DNA from: CAUZWH01 sp965224275
GTDB lineage: Bacteria > Pseudomonadota > Alphaproteobacteria > SHVV01
NCBI GenBank assembly: GCA_965224275.1
Contig: CBDCYR010000008.1
Location: forward strand, 1 to 64,000
Length of the DNA stretch: 64,000 nucleotides
Reading direction: 5' to 3'
The notes under the pieces were generated by a model. That model saw nothing but the letters and a program-made list of their open reading frames with translations. It did no database searches and was not told the origin of the DNA. Position numbers and translations under genes: made by a program. This document shows positions 54,546-63,554 of this stretch, piece by piece; the first letter of the stretch is position 1; every line of letters starts with the position of its first letter.

Positions 54546-54583
54546 TGGAGCCTTTCGCGGGAAAAATCTCGCGAAAGGCTCCA
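54546..54583 (+). terminator. Intercistronic hairpin between TRAP genes
   Basis: A perfect 14-bp stem TGGAGCCTTTCGCG / CGCGAAAGGCTCCA around a 10-base loop, followed by a weak T run (CTTTGCTTC). It probably terminates part of the transcription or protects the upstream message, so that more binding protein than permease is made. Confidence 0.8.
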
Positions 54584-54615
54584 CTTTGCTTCATTGCGTT
54601 CCACAGGCGGACGAG

Positions 54616-56571
54616 ATGAGTGATCTCGACGATGGCCGGGGTATCGGCATGCGCATCGCGCATGTCCTCTCGCTCACCGGCGAGGGGCATCGATCGATTC
54701 CGGATGGCTTCATTCGCTATTATTTGTGGACCGTCTCGCTTCTGCTCACCGGCTACATCACCTGGTACGCGCTTTTTTCCAGCAGCAATCGACATCTGCA
54801 TGCGGCCTATTTCATCGCCGGCGTGCTGCCAATTGTTTTTCTAACCACCACCATCTCAAAGGCATTCCCGCGCATCACGATCCTCGATTATGCGCTGGCA
54901 GCGCTGTCGTTGGCGGTCGGTGTCTACTATGTGCTGAACGACACCTACTATTACAATTTCGTCGAAGGAATTACCGCGATCCCGCCCTTGGAGCAGGCGA
55001 TCGGGATTACGCTTGTCGCGCTAAGCGTTGAAGCGTGCCGGCGGACCATCGGCTGGGGCCTCACCAGCGTGGTCATCATCCTCATTGCTTACGTCGCCTT
55101 CGGCCACCTGCTCGACGGTGAGCTCTATCACGATCGCATAGATCTGCCATACTTCCTGACCCTGCAATCGCTCACCCACGTTGGGATCTTCGGGGCGCCG
55201 GTGCAAGTGGCGGCGACCTACGCTTTTCTGTTCGTCCTGTTTGGCGCGTTCTACCAGCGCGCCGGGGGCGGGCAGCTGTTCTTCGATATCGCGTCGATCG
55301 TCGCGGGACGCTCCGTTGGTGGGCCGGCCAAAGCGTGTGTGGTGTCGAGCGGGCTCTATGGATCGATTTCCGGTAGCCCGACCGCCGACGTGGTCACGAC
55401 CGGACCGATCACCATTCCCCTCATGAAACGCGTCGGCGTTTCGGCGGTCCGCGCCGGGGCCATTGAATCCTCGGCCTCGACCGGCGGCGCCCTGCTACCA
55501 CCCGTGATGGGGGCGGTCGCCTTCATGATGGTTGAGTTCACCGGCATTCCTTACGCAGAGATTATCGTCGCCGGCATCATTATCGCGCTGCTGTATTACC
55601 TCGGCGTTTTCCTGCTTATCCACTACGAGGCGCAACGGTTTGGCGAAGGCCAGATCGACGAGGCCGATATCGTTACGCTACGCGTTGCGCTCAAGCGCGG
55701 ATGGGTCCATTTCCTACCGATCTTTGCGTTGGTGTACTTCCTCGTAAATGGCTACAGCCCGACCTACGTGGCCGCCGGATCCACGGTCTTTGTGGTGCTT
55801 GCGAGCTGGCTCAATCCCGATCCCAAGGGCCGGATCGGTCCGCGGATGTTTGTCGAATCCTGTACCGATACCGTTTACCGGATTGCGGTGCTGACCGGTG
55901 CGGTGCTCGGAGCTGGCGCGATTATCGGTTGCATCGAGCTTTCAGGATTAGCCGGCAAGTTCACGCTGATGTTGTATTACGTCGCCGGCGACAGCACGGT
56001 CGCGATCCTCATCGCCTCGGCGGTCGTCTTGATCCTGCTCGGCATGGGGATGCCGACGCCCGGCGTCTACATCATGGGCGTGGCACTGATCGCGCCGATA
56101 TTGGTTGTTGATCTCGGTATCCCGCTGTTGGAAACCCACATGTTCATGCTCTATTTCGCGTGCATGTCCGCGATCACCCCCCCGATGGCAACGGCGTGTT
56201 TTTCGGCGGCGACCATTGCCGAAGCGAATCCGATGGTGATTGCCGTCTACGCGGTGAAGCAGGGGATCGCCGGATTCATCCTACCCTTCTATTTTGTGTT
56301 TAACCCGGCGGTGCTCGGGCTCGGCTCGACGCTCGAAGTAATCTCGGCGACGTTCATCGGTATCGTCCTGGTGGTCGTTGCCTGCCTCGCGGTGCACGGC
56401 TGGATGGCGCAGGTCCGCGTCGCGGCATGGCTGCGCCTGGGGTTGGTTGCGTGTGTGATCGCGTTGATCTACCCACGGCCTGAAATTCAATACGCCGCGG
56501 CTGCGCTTGCCGCGGTGACATACATTCTGCTCCACCTGCGTGTCCGGTCGACCCCGGCAAAACAGGTTTAG
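54616..56571 (+). CDS. TRAP transporter fused permease (DctQM-type)
   Basis: A 651-residue inner-membrane protein with a short N-terminal DctQ-like four-helix part and a large DctM-like part (about 12 more helices). Landmarks are VVSSGLYGSISGSPTADVVTTG, ESSASTGGALLPPVMGAVAFMM, GYSPTYVAAGS and GMGMPTPGVYIMGVALIAP, then ACMSAITPPMATACFSAATI. These motifs belong to the TAXI-associated fused permeases, which use a sodium or proton gradient. The ATG at 54616 is the likely start. Confidence 0.92.
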   Translation: MSDLDDGRGIGMRIAHVLSLTGEGHRSIPDGFIRYYLWTVSLLLTGYITWYALFSSSNRHLHAAYFIAGVLPIVFLTTTISKAFPRITILDYALAALSLAVGVYYVLNDTYYYNFVEGITAIPPLEQAIGITLVALSVEACRRTIGWGLTSVVIILIAYVAFGHLLDGELYHDRIDLPYFLTLQSLTHVGIFGAPVQVAATYAFLFVLFGAFYQRAGGGQLFFDIASIVAGRSVGGPAKACVVSSGLYGSISGSPTADVVTTGPITIPLMKRVGVSAVRAGAIESSASTGGALLPPVMGAVAFMMVEFTGIPYAEIIVAGIIIALLYYLGVFLLIHYEAQRFGEGQIDEADIVTLRVALKRGWVHFLPIFALVYFLVNGYSPTYVAAGSTVFVVLASWLNPDPKGRIGPRMFVESCTDTVYRIAVLTGAVLGAGAIIGCIELSGLAGKFTLMLYYVAGDSTVAILIASAVVLILLGMGMPTPGVYIMGVALIAPILVVDLGIPLLETHMFMLYFACMSAITPPMATACFSAATIAEANPMVIAVYAVKQGIAGFILPFYFVFNPAVLGLGSTLEVISATFIGIVLVVVACLAVHGWMAQVRVAAWLRLGLVACVIALIYPRPEIQYAAAALAAVTYILLHLRVRSTPAKQV

Positions 56572-56603
56572 TAGCGTACGCATAATCAAAAGGGGGGGAC
56601 ACC

Positions 56604-57671
56604 ATGGCCAAATTACCGATAACCATAGCGAGCTGGGACTACGACCGAGTTCAGGGCCTCAAGGACGGGTCGGTTCCGATCGAGGGGTGCGAGGTCAACT
56701 ACATCGTAACCCGTCCGGAGGAGACATTCTTCCGGCTATTCACCTATCAGGATTTCGACGTCTCGGAGATGTCCTTCAGCACTTACATGCTGGCCCGTAC
56801 GCAAGGTGATTTTCCTTACGTTGCTCTGCCAATTCCCTTGTCACGCGTGTTCGCCTTCTCAGGCATCTTTGTCCGCTCCGGCAGCGGCATCAAAAAACCG
56901 CAGGATCTGAAGGGGAAGCGGGTGGGTGCGCCGAACTATCACTTGACGCGTGGGCTTTGTATTCGCGGCACCCTGTCGGACGAATATGGGGTCAAGCCCG
57001 AAGACATGGATTGGCATATTGGCGGCCTCGATGTGCCGGAATTTCTATCCTACGTCGACCATGGCGTACCTAAAGGCATCCGCGCCCAGGCCATTCCGCA
57101 CGGCGCCACGCTGTCACAGATGCTGGTGGATGGTGAAATCGATGCCATCTTCACCGCTCAGACCCCGCAATGCTGGCGCGACAAGGCCCCCAATGTCGAG
57201 CGCCTGTTCCCCGACTATCGTGCCGCCGAGCTCGCCTATTACAAAAAGACCGGGATCTTTCACACCATGCATCTGGTGGGCGTCCGACGCAGCCTGTGTG
57301 AGCAGAATCCATGGCTCCCGCGCGCAATAATGAAGGGGTTCGAGGAATCACGTCAGCGTATCATTCCGCATCTCACCGAGATTACGGCCCTCACGACTAT
57401 GCTCCCATGGATCACCGATGAAGCCGAACGCACCATGCGCGATATGGGCGAGGACTACTGGCCCTACGGCATCGAGAAAAACCGCCCGACGTTTGAAGCG
57501 CAGGTTCGGTGGTCGCACGAGCAGAAGCTTTCGAAAAAGCGGTGGAAGCTTGAGGAACTCTTCCATCCTGCGACGTTTACCTGGTATCGCGACGAAACCC
57601 CGAACGTACCCGACGAGGTCGCGGCTAAGAAACCTGCCGCCAGGAAGAAGGCTCGCGCCAAGAAGAAATAG
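56604..57671 (+). CDS. 4,5-dihydroxyphthalate-decarboxylase-like / binding-protein-fold protein
   Basis: A 355-residue protein of the family named for 4,5-dihydroxyphthalate decarboxylase: ITIASWDYDRVQGLKDGSVP at the N-terminus, DVSEMSFSTYMLAR, LPIPLSRVFAFSGIFV, IKKPQDLKGKRVGAPNYHLT and DGEIDAIFTAQTPQCW. The fold is that of a periplasmic binding protein, and many members are of unknown activity. No signal peptide is present, so it should be cytoplasmic. The C-terminal tail KKPAARKKARAKKK is strongly basic. It follows the TRAP permease by 32 bases and ATG follows a run of G. Confidence 0.8.
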   Translation: MAKLPITIASWDYDRVQGLKDGSVPIEGCEVNYIVTRPEETFFRLFTYQDFDVSEMSFSTYMLARTQGDFPYVALPIPLSRVFAFSGIFVRSGSGIKKPQDLKGKRVGAPNYHLTRGLCIRGTLSDEYGVKPEDMDWHIGGLDVPEFLSYVDHGVPKGIRAQAIPHGATLSQMLVDGEIDAIFTAQTPQCWRDKAPNVERLFPDYRAAELAYYKKTGIFHTMHLVGVRRSLCEQNPWLPRAIMKGFEESRQRIIPHLTEITALTTMLPWITDEAERTMRDMGEDYWPYGIEKNRPTFEAQVRWSHEQKLSKKRWKLEELFHPATFTWYRDETPNVPDEVAAKKPAARKKARAKKK

Positions 57672-57678
57672 CGCCGGG

Positions 57679-59085
57679 CTAAGTCGCTTCGGTGGCGGGA
57701 GGGCCAAAGCGACGTCGCCATCGCGGCCCAAGCCAATCCGCCATCCAACCGATGCCGATTGCGCCGGCGACCGCGAGTGTCGGTAACAAGGGGATCGAAT
57801 GACGCGGCAAATGGAGCGTTAGCCCGGCGTGGAATGCGAGGCCATACAGCCCGGGCAGCGCGAACCAAAGATAGCCCGGCGTTCGCCTTCGCCGCACAAC
57901 GATCAATAGCACCAGGCAGGGAAACGTCAGCACGATAAACTCATCGATAAATAAACCTCGATAGCCCACCGGAAATGTCACCAGTAGGTTTTTAAACCAG
58001 TTCCCGACAATGGCATCGCGCATGGTGCGGCCAGCCGCGGCCTCGGCGGTGAACTGATCAACACCGGTCTGACGGTGTTTGGCGACCTCTGCGGTCCACT
58101 TGGTCTGTGCGGCGTTGTAAAACCCGCTGGCATCGCGCAGCTCAAACCGGGTGTAGTCCTCGATCGTGATGAGTTTGCGCGCCAGGTTGTCGCCAAATCC
58201 TCGGGTCCACCACAAGAAGGCGACCCCGTATTCAGCCGCCGTCATCGTGTTGAGTTCGACACGATGCGCCAGAACATGACCGCCGCGCTGGGTGATCATC
58301 GGTTGGCCAAGTTCCACCCAATTTCTCGCCATCCAACCGCCGACGACCACCGCATGCCCGATCGTGAAAACCACCGCCAGCTGCACGAATCGACGCCGCT
58401 GCTCGCGATCGGCCCCCACCGCTTGAATGACCAATCCGGCGAGAACAACCGGCGCGAGAAACATGAAGGCCGCTTTGGTTAGAACCAAAAGCCCAAGCAG
58501 CACGCCTGCCACCAGCCCCCACTTCGAATCGACCTTGGTTCCGGCTACATACAGGGCCAGACTGCCCGCCGCGATCAAAACCAGTGCGAGAAAATCCGAC
58601 ACCAGGTAGGTCGCATATTCATGCAGCTCGAGGTTCGCGAGGCACAGCAGCAACCCAACATGGGCGATCCAAACCCGTCCGGCCAATTTCCAGCACACCA
58701 ACCATACGATGAGGCCGGTCACCAGCAGCAGCCCAACGTTGACTTGCTTTGCCCAGGAATAGTTCGCCGCGCATGTGGTGTCCCGGCGGGTGAGACAGTC
58801 GATCGATATCGCCGACAGACGCGGATCCAACGCCATGAATCCTGCAAGAAAAGCGGGATATCCGGGCTCGCGATACGCGCTCGGGGTAGCGGCGCCGTCG
58901 ATTTCACGGTCTAGGGAGAGGACTCCGCGATGATAGAAATTGTGCGCCATCAGCACGTATTCCACCTCGTCCGCGAACGGCACGTTGTCGGAAATATCTC
59001 GCTGCACCGCGATGGCGCCGAGAGCGCAAAGAAGCACAACGACGACTATGTCGAACCAGCGGGGCCGTGCGCCCGCGCTGGTCAT
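57679..59085 (-). CDS. Polytopic membrane glycosyltransferase (GT-C/ArnT-like)
   Basis: A 468-residue protein with about ten transmembrane helices. The first periplasmic loop carries an acidic pair in VPFADEVEYVLMA, and YREPGYPAFLAGF follows, as in GT39/GT83-type lipid-linked sugar transferases. It probably moves a sugar from a polyprenyl-phosphate donor outside the inner membrane. The ATG at 59085 overlaps the upstream TGA (ATGA). It is the last gene of the sugar operon. Confidence 0.75.
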   Translation of the reverse strand: MTSAGARPRWFDIVVVVLLCALGAIAVQRDISDNVPFADEVEYVLMAHNFYHRGVLSLDREIDGAATPSAYREPGYPAFLAGFMALDPRLSAISIDCLTRRDTTCAANYSWAKQVNVGLLLVTGLIVWLVCWKLAGRVWIAHVGLLLCLANLELHEYATYLVSDFLALVLIAAGSLALYVAGTKVDSKWGLVAGVLLGLLVLTKAAFMFLAPVVLAGLVIQAVGADREQRRRFVQLAVVFTIGHAVVVGGWMARNWVELGQPMITQRGGHVLAHRVELNTMTAAEYGVAFLWWTRGFGDNLARKLITIEDYTRFELRDASGFYNAAQTKWTAEVAKHRQTGVDQFTAEAAAGRTMRDAIVGNWFKNLLVTFPVGYRGLFIDEFIVLTFPCLVLLIVVRRRRTPGYLWFALPGLYGLAFHAGLTLHLPRHSIPLLPTLAVAGAIGIGWMADWLGPRWRRRFGPPATEAT

Positions 59086-59960
59086 GCCGATGCCTCTAGC
59101 GAGTCCTGAACCGCTGCCAGCGTGCCAACTGTCGCGCACCCCAACTCGAGATCTGTCATATCAGGGAGCCCGCGCTGAATCGCGGCCGCAAATCGCTCGA
59201 CGGCGATTGTAAGCGGCCGGGATTCTTCGTACGCGATCTCGCGGCCATCGACGCGTGCTTTGCGGTCTGAGATATCGTCATAGCGCAGGCGGTGCGCCCT
59301 AGTATCGATTTCCAGCCATCGGTTCCGGGTGATGCCGGCGTTGCCGACTTCGAGCGCGGCGGTAATCTCACCCCAACTCAGCCGTATATCGGCGAGTTCG
59401 CCGGCGTTGGAGTTGGTGACCCAGGTCGCCGCGATATCGTCGGGTTGAGTGCCCATCAAATCCAAACAAACCGCGATCGCATGGGCGCCATAATCCCACA
59501 ATCCACGAATATCCGGCCGAACTGGGCCTTGATTGGACCAGGCACCGCGTAGCTGGCGAATGTCCGATCGAGCAATAATATGACGACGCATTGCGGTGAA
59601 CGCCGGATTTCGCAAATCCGTGTGGTCGACGTGCACGATCGCGGCGTTGGCAGCAGCAAGCTTCATCAATCTATCGGCATCGTCGGTCGCCAATGCGATT
59701 GGTTTTTCGACTAATAGTGCGTAACCACGGCGTAACGCGGCATCTGCGATCGTCGCGTGCAGCGACGGCGGCGTCGCAACGATGACGCCGTCTACCGTTT
59801 CCGTTTCGAGTAAATCACGCCAAGCCGAATAGACCTGACACGTCGGGCCGACCAGCTCCGCCGTTGCCGGGTTGCGTGAGACAACCGCGGTGAGCGTCAC
59901 ATGTCGTGCGGCGTGCACAGTGCGAACGTAGTTGCGGCCCCAGGGACCGACACCGATCAA
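59082..59960 (-). CDS. Gfo/Idh/MocA-family oxidoreductase
   Basis: A 292-residue NAD(P)-dependent sugar dehydrogenase: Rossmann motif IGVGPWGRNYVRTV at the N-terminus, VDGVIVATPPSLHATIA, the catalytic Lys in LLVEKPIALATDD, and RPDIRGLWDYGAHAIAVCLD with the catalytic His. The only conventional start in the frame after the preceding stop is the TTG at 59960, which leaves a very short first strand; the frame is open about 17 codons further upstream, so a non-standard start (CTG) cannot be excluded. It lies 41 bases after the epimerase gene and is likely to oxidise a nucleotide sugar. Confidence 0.85.
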   Translation of the reverse strand: MIGVGPWGRNYVRTVHAARHVTLTAVVSRNPATAELVGPTCQVYSAWRDLLETETVDGVIVATPPSLHATIADAALRRGYALLVEKPIALATDDADRLMKLAAANAAIVHVDHTDLRNPAFTAMRRHIIARSDIRQLRGAWSNQGPVRPDIRGLWDYGAHAIAVCLDLMGTQPDDIAATWVTNSNAGELADIRLSWGEITAALEVGNAGITRNRWLEIDTRAHRLRYDDISDRKARVDGREIAYEESRPLTIAVERFAAAIQRGLPDMTDLELGCATVGTLAAVQDSLEASA

Positions 59961-60001
59961 ACCAAGCCGGGTCTCGCTCGCGCCGTCGTCAGGGGGCCGC
60001 T

Positions 60002-61054
60002 TCAGGATGCCCCCGTGTAGTGTTTATCCGCCCAGGTGAAATAACGTTCGAGCCCGTCATCAAGCTCGATTTGCGGCTCGTAACCGAGCTGAAGCCGCGC
60101 TTTTCGTATGTCGGGGCAACGCCGGTTCGGTTCATCGGCGGGATACGAATCGGGGTAATCGATATGATCTCGTGGAAACGCGTCGTTGAGCACGGACTCG
60201 ATGCGTTTGATGAGGTCGACGACGCCGATTTCAGGCCCTGACGTGCCGATGTTGTAGGCTTCTCCCGCAACGCCCTTTGCGATGACTCGAAGGAAGCCGT
60301 TCAACGCATCGGTAACGTAGCAATAAGTGCGCGTCTGCTTACCGCCGCCATACACCTTCAGCGTCCGCCCCGCCTTAATGTTGCTCGCGAAGTTGGGCAG
60401 AATCCGGTAATCGCTTTCCTGCATGCCGGGGCCATACACGTTGAAAGGGCGGATCGTGTTCGTCCAAAGACCGTGGTGGCCGTGATAGATAAAGCACAAG
60501 GTTTCGCCCAAGCGCTTGCTTTCGTCATAGCAGGCCCGCGGACCCATGCAGGCGACATTGCCGCGATAGCTTTCTTGCGTCGGGATGTTTTTGGCATCCG
60601 GATCACCGTAGATCTCGCTGGAACTGAAGAACGTAAACTTGGCGCCCTTGGTTTGAGCGAGTTCAAGCAGGTTTCGCGTGCCGTCCACCGCCGCTCTTAA
60701 GGTTTCGAGCGGGTAGGCCCGATAGTAGAAGGGACTCGCGATTCCCGCCGCGTTAACGACGAAGTCGACGGGTCCATCGATTTCCACCGGATTTGCAACA
60801 TCAGTTTTAACGAACACACAGTGGTCACCGTCGATTACCTCATCCATCGATGTCGTGATCAGATTGTCGATCACGATCAATTCACAGGGCTCACTGAATT
60901 GATGCCGGTTAAGGTGCCCGATGGCGGCACGAAAATAGCGACCGAGAAAACCACCGCCGCCGGCCAGAACCATGCGCTTCCCAGCGAACGCGTTGGCCAC
61001 GTCGCCCAGGCTTTCGCCGATTTCCGCGATGTCAGAGTCAACAACGTTCGCCAC
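60002..61054 (-). CDS. NAD-dependent sugar epimerase/dehydratase
   Basis: A 350-residue extended SDR: glycine-rich VLAGGGGFLGRYF, VVNAAGIASPFYY, FTFFSSSEIYGDP (catalytic Ser region) and YDESKRLGETL (Tyr and Lys), then RPFNVYGPGM and RTYCYVTDAL. It resembles UDP-glucuronate decarboxylase and related nucleotide-sugar 4-epimerases/4,6-dehydratases. The GTG start shares its G with the TAG of the upstream methyltransferase gene. Confidence 0.9.
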   Translation of the reverse strand: MANVVDSDIAEIGESLGDVANAFAGKRMVLAGGGGFLGRYFRAAIGHLNRHQFSEPCELIVIDNLITTSMDEVIDGDHCVFVKTDVANPVEIDGPVDFVVNAAGIASPFYYRAYPLETLRAAVDGTRNLLELAQTKGAKFTFFSSSEIYGDPDAKNIPTQESYRGNVACMGPRACYDESKRLGETLCFIYHGHHGLWTNTIRPFNVYGPGMQESDYRILPNFASNIKAGRTLKVYGGGKQTRTYCYVTDALNGFLRVIAKGVAGEAYNIGTSGPEIGVVDLIKRIESVLNDAFPRDHIDYPDSYPADEPNRRCPDIRKARLQLGYEPQIELDDGLERYFTWADKHYTGAS

Positions 61055-62295
61055 TAAATCACCCGAACGTCCGGCAGCGGCACGATAAAGCGCCCGCCGT
61101 CCTGGGCAAAATCAGCGCATTTTTCCATGATTGGTTCAGCGAAATTCCACGCCAGGATAAGGAGATAGTCGGGTCCGCGCTCAGCGATTGAACTGCTGGG
61201 CAGCACCGGCACATGCAGGCCGGGTGAATATAGACTTTGCTTGAGCGGATTGTCGTCAACGATGAACTCGATTTCCGCGGTGCCGATGCCAAAATGGTGC
61301 ATCAGCGTTGTCGCTTTCGCGGGTGCGCCATACCCCGCAATGCGATTGCCGTCATCACGCAGCTCGGTTAGCAGAGCACCAAGTTTGCGGCCAAGCGTGT
61401 CGATTCTCGAGCTGTAATCCCGCAACGTCTCTTCGCGGTCCAGGCCCCGGGCGACCTCTCCATCGATCAGCGCCTCGACGCCGACGTGTCCGCGCTTGCT
61501 GCTGTCGAGTTGAACAAACCCACGCAACGAGCCGCCATGGCTGTCAATTCGCTCGACCGCGAATAGGTCGAGCCCATGGGCGGCGAAGAAACGGGGTAGG
61601 GGACCGACCGTGTGGTAGTCGAGGTGTTCGTGATAGATCGTGTCAAACAAGGTTTTTTCGAATACGTCGACAAAGTAGGAGACTTCGAAAACGAATACGC
61701 CTTGCGGCGCCAGGAGTTCCCGAACCGCGTCCGCCGTGCCGGCGAGATCGTCGATGTGCGCGAAGACATTGTTGGCGGTTATGCACATCGCCTTCCCATG
61801 CCGCTCGCCGATTCTCGCCGCGGTTTCGCGAGTGAAAAAATCGGGCAGGGTCTCGATTCCACTAGCGCTCGCCGATGCCGCAATCGCCCGCGCCGGATCG
61901 ATGCCGAGGACTGTCATCCCGGCCGCCTGAAACGGCCGCAGCAATGTTCCGTCGTTCGATCCGATGTCGACCACGAGATCGCCGGAATCAAGCGAGAAAC
62001 GGCTCACGATTTCCGCCGCGTAATCCTCGAAATGGCGGACGAATACCGGCGCGGTTCCCGAAACGTAAGGGTAGTCGCCGAATAGAACGGTTGGATCCAC
62101 AACATCGAGCAGTTGGATATGTTTGCAGTTCCCGCAGAACCAAACGTCGAGCGGGTATGCTTCCTGCGGCTCAGCAAGCTTGGCCTCGGGCACGAATGCG
62201 TTGGCCGGCGGCGTCGGTGCAAGTTCCAAAACCTGCACGAGTTCGCGACTGCCGCACAAACGACAATCGTCTCGATGCCGGCAGGTAGACGACAT
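61054..62295 (-). CDS. Sugar C-methyltransferase (zinc-finger N-terminus)
   Basis: A 413-residue NDP-sugar C-methyltransferase of the TylC3 type: N-terminal zinc-binding CRLCGSRELVQVLEL with a later CGNCKHIQLLD, a SAM site DLVVDIGSNDGTLLRPFQ, FEVSYFVDVFEKTLFDTIYHEHLDY and the C-terminal GYGAPAKATTLMHHFG domain. Such enzymes add a methyl to C3 of a 4-keto sugar. The ATG at 62295 is chosen since the zinc motif starts just after it; the frame reaching 62658 overlaps the cupin gene. Confidence 0.9.
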   Translation of the reverse strand: MSSTCRHRDDCRLCGSRELVQVLELAPTPPANAFVPEAKLAEPQEAYPLDVWFCGNCKHIQLLDVVDPTVLFGDYPYVSGTAPVFVRHFEDYAAEIVSRFSLDSGDLVVDIGSNDGTLLRPFQAAGMTVLGIDPARAIAASASASGIETLPDFFTRETAARIGERHGKAMCITANNVFAHIDDLAGTADAVRELLAPQGVFVFEVSYFVDVFEKTLFDTIYHEHLDYHTVGPLPRFFAAHGLDLFAVERIDSHGGSLRGFVQLDSSKRGHVGVEALIDGEVARGLDREETLRDYSSRIDTLGRKLGALLTELRDDGNRIAGYGAPAKATTLMHHFGIGTAEIEFIVDDNPLKQSLYSPGLHVPVLPSSSIAERGPDYLLILAWNFAEPIMEKCADFAQDGGRFIVPLPDVRVI

Positions 62296-62305
62296 CGCTG
62301 CAGCG

Positions 62306-62749
62306 TTACTCGGCACTGACCATTTCAATACGCTCGACGTCGGCCTCGTAGACCTCCTGGCGGCGAGAATTGCGCCCCAGCGTGAGAAAAACCGTGTCTT
62401 CCAGGAATACCATCGTGTGGTCGACCATGGGCGGTGTAAAAAACAATTGCCCCGCCTCGATAACGACGACATCGGGTTCGTCCACGCTGCCGTGCGGGCG
62501 ATGGTGATATTCGATGCGCCCTTTGACCACATAACAGTAGTGCCAATCGGTCTTGTGATAGTGGTTGGCGCGTATCGTGCCCTTCGTCGATGTGATCCAG
62601 ACCGCGCTTTCCATGGTCTCGTCGACCAACGGTTGGATCGCGCCGCGAGCATCGGCAAACGGTGCTTCGAGGTCGATAACGACGTCCGTGGGAAACGAAT
62701 CGATCTCCTCCTGGGTGAGAGGCCGTATCAGGCCGGATACATCGCTCAT
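62306..62749 (-). CDS. Cupin-fold protein (sugar epimerase/isomerase-like)
   Basis: A 147-residue single-domain cupin: TIRANHYHKTDWHYCYVVKG (metal His cluster) and GQLFFTPPMVDHTMVFLEDT. Small cupins in this position are often sugar 3,4-ketoisomerases or 3,5-epimerases of the WxcM/RmlC kind. The ATG follows GAGGTGA. It lies ten bases before the C-methyltransferase gene. Confidence 0.75.
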   Translation of the reverse strand: MSDVSGLIRPLTQEEIDSFPTDVVIDLEAPFADARGAIQPLVDETMESAVWITSTKGTIRANHYHKTDWHYCYVVKGRIEYHHRPHGSVDEPDVVVIEAGQLFFTPPMVDHTMVFLEDTVFLTLGRNSRRQEVYEADVERIEMVSAE

Positions 62750-62773
62750 TTAGATCACCTCAAAAAAACACTG

Positions 62774-63466
62774 TTAGCGAAAGCGCCCACGAAATATTTC
62801 ACCGACGACCGACCACACGTGGCGGGCCCTAATTTTCTTGCCCTCCTCGTAACTTCGACCGCTATAGGTGATGGGAACCTCGTAGTAGACCTTGCCGCGT
62901 CTAACGGCTAGCCCGAGGATTTCTGCGTGCTGCTCCCACCCCTTGGTTCGCAATTCTCCGGCATCGACCAATGATCGGCGATATAAAAGATAGCAACTGT
63001 AAATATCTGTGAAGGTCGTGTTGTGCAGAAGATTGAACAAAGTAGTCAGCATCTCGTTCGCCCGTTTGTGCCAGTAGTAGTGAACCCGGGTATAGGGTGG
63101 CGCGAGCATGCGGCTGCCAATGACCAAATCAGCGTCGTGCCTTAGCACGGGAACAACCAGTTTCGCATAATCGTCGGGGTCGTATTCGAGATCGGCGTCC
63201 TGAAACAGAACGTAGTCGCCGGTTGCCTGTTCAAGCCCCGCTTTGACTGCGGCCTCTTTGCCGCCATTTTCGGGCATGCGCACCAGCCGACGGTAGAGAT
63301 CAGGATTGGCTTCGAGCTTAGCCACGGTGGCGTCGGAAGAACCATCGTCGATGACAACGACCTCGATTTCGATCTGGTCGAGCTTTTGTGCTTTTACACG
63401 CGCCAGAGTCTCGAGGATGGTCGCTTCCTCATTGTAGGCGGGCACAATAACGCTAAGCCGAGGCAT
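62774..63466 (-). CDS. Glycosyltransferase family 2
   Basis: A 230-residue GT-A enzyme: LSVIVPAYNEEATILETL, VVIDDGSSDATVAKL and the D-x-D-like YVLFQDADLEYDPDDY, with VIGSRML further on, as in dolichyl-phosphate or undecaprenyl-phosphate sugar synthases. It lacks the C-terminal membrane helices of full DPM1/GtrB types. It may load the polyprenyl-phosphate sugar used by the membrane GT at the operon's end (inference). Confidence 0.9.
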   Translation of the reverse strand: MPRLSVIVPAYNEEATILETLARVKAQKLDQIEIEVVVIDDGSSDATVAKLEANPDLYRRLVRMPENGGKEAAVKAGLEQATGDYVLFQDADLEYDPDDYAKLVVPVLRHDADLVIGSRMLAPPYTRVHYYWHKRANEMLTTLFNLLHNTTFTDIYSCYLLYRRSLVDAGELRTKGWEQHAEILGLAVRRGKVYYEVPITYSGRSYEEGKKIRARHVWSVVGEIFRGRFR

Positions 63467-63554
63467 TAACCGGAAAAGGAGTGCTTAAGCAGGTTGGCGG
63501 GGAAAAATTGGGGCGGATTTCGATTCTACAACGCGGTGACCGCTGCTGTGGTAC

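Noticed and set aside
57690..57718. Inverted repeat GTCGCTT / AAGCGAC near the end of 56604-57671
   Set aside because: Only 7 bp with a long loop, lies inside the convergent membrane gene's coding end and has no T run; too weak for a terminator call.
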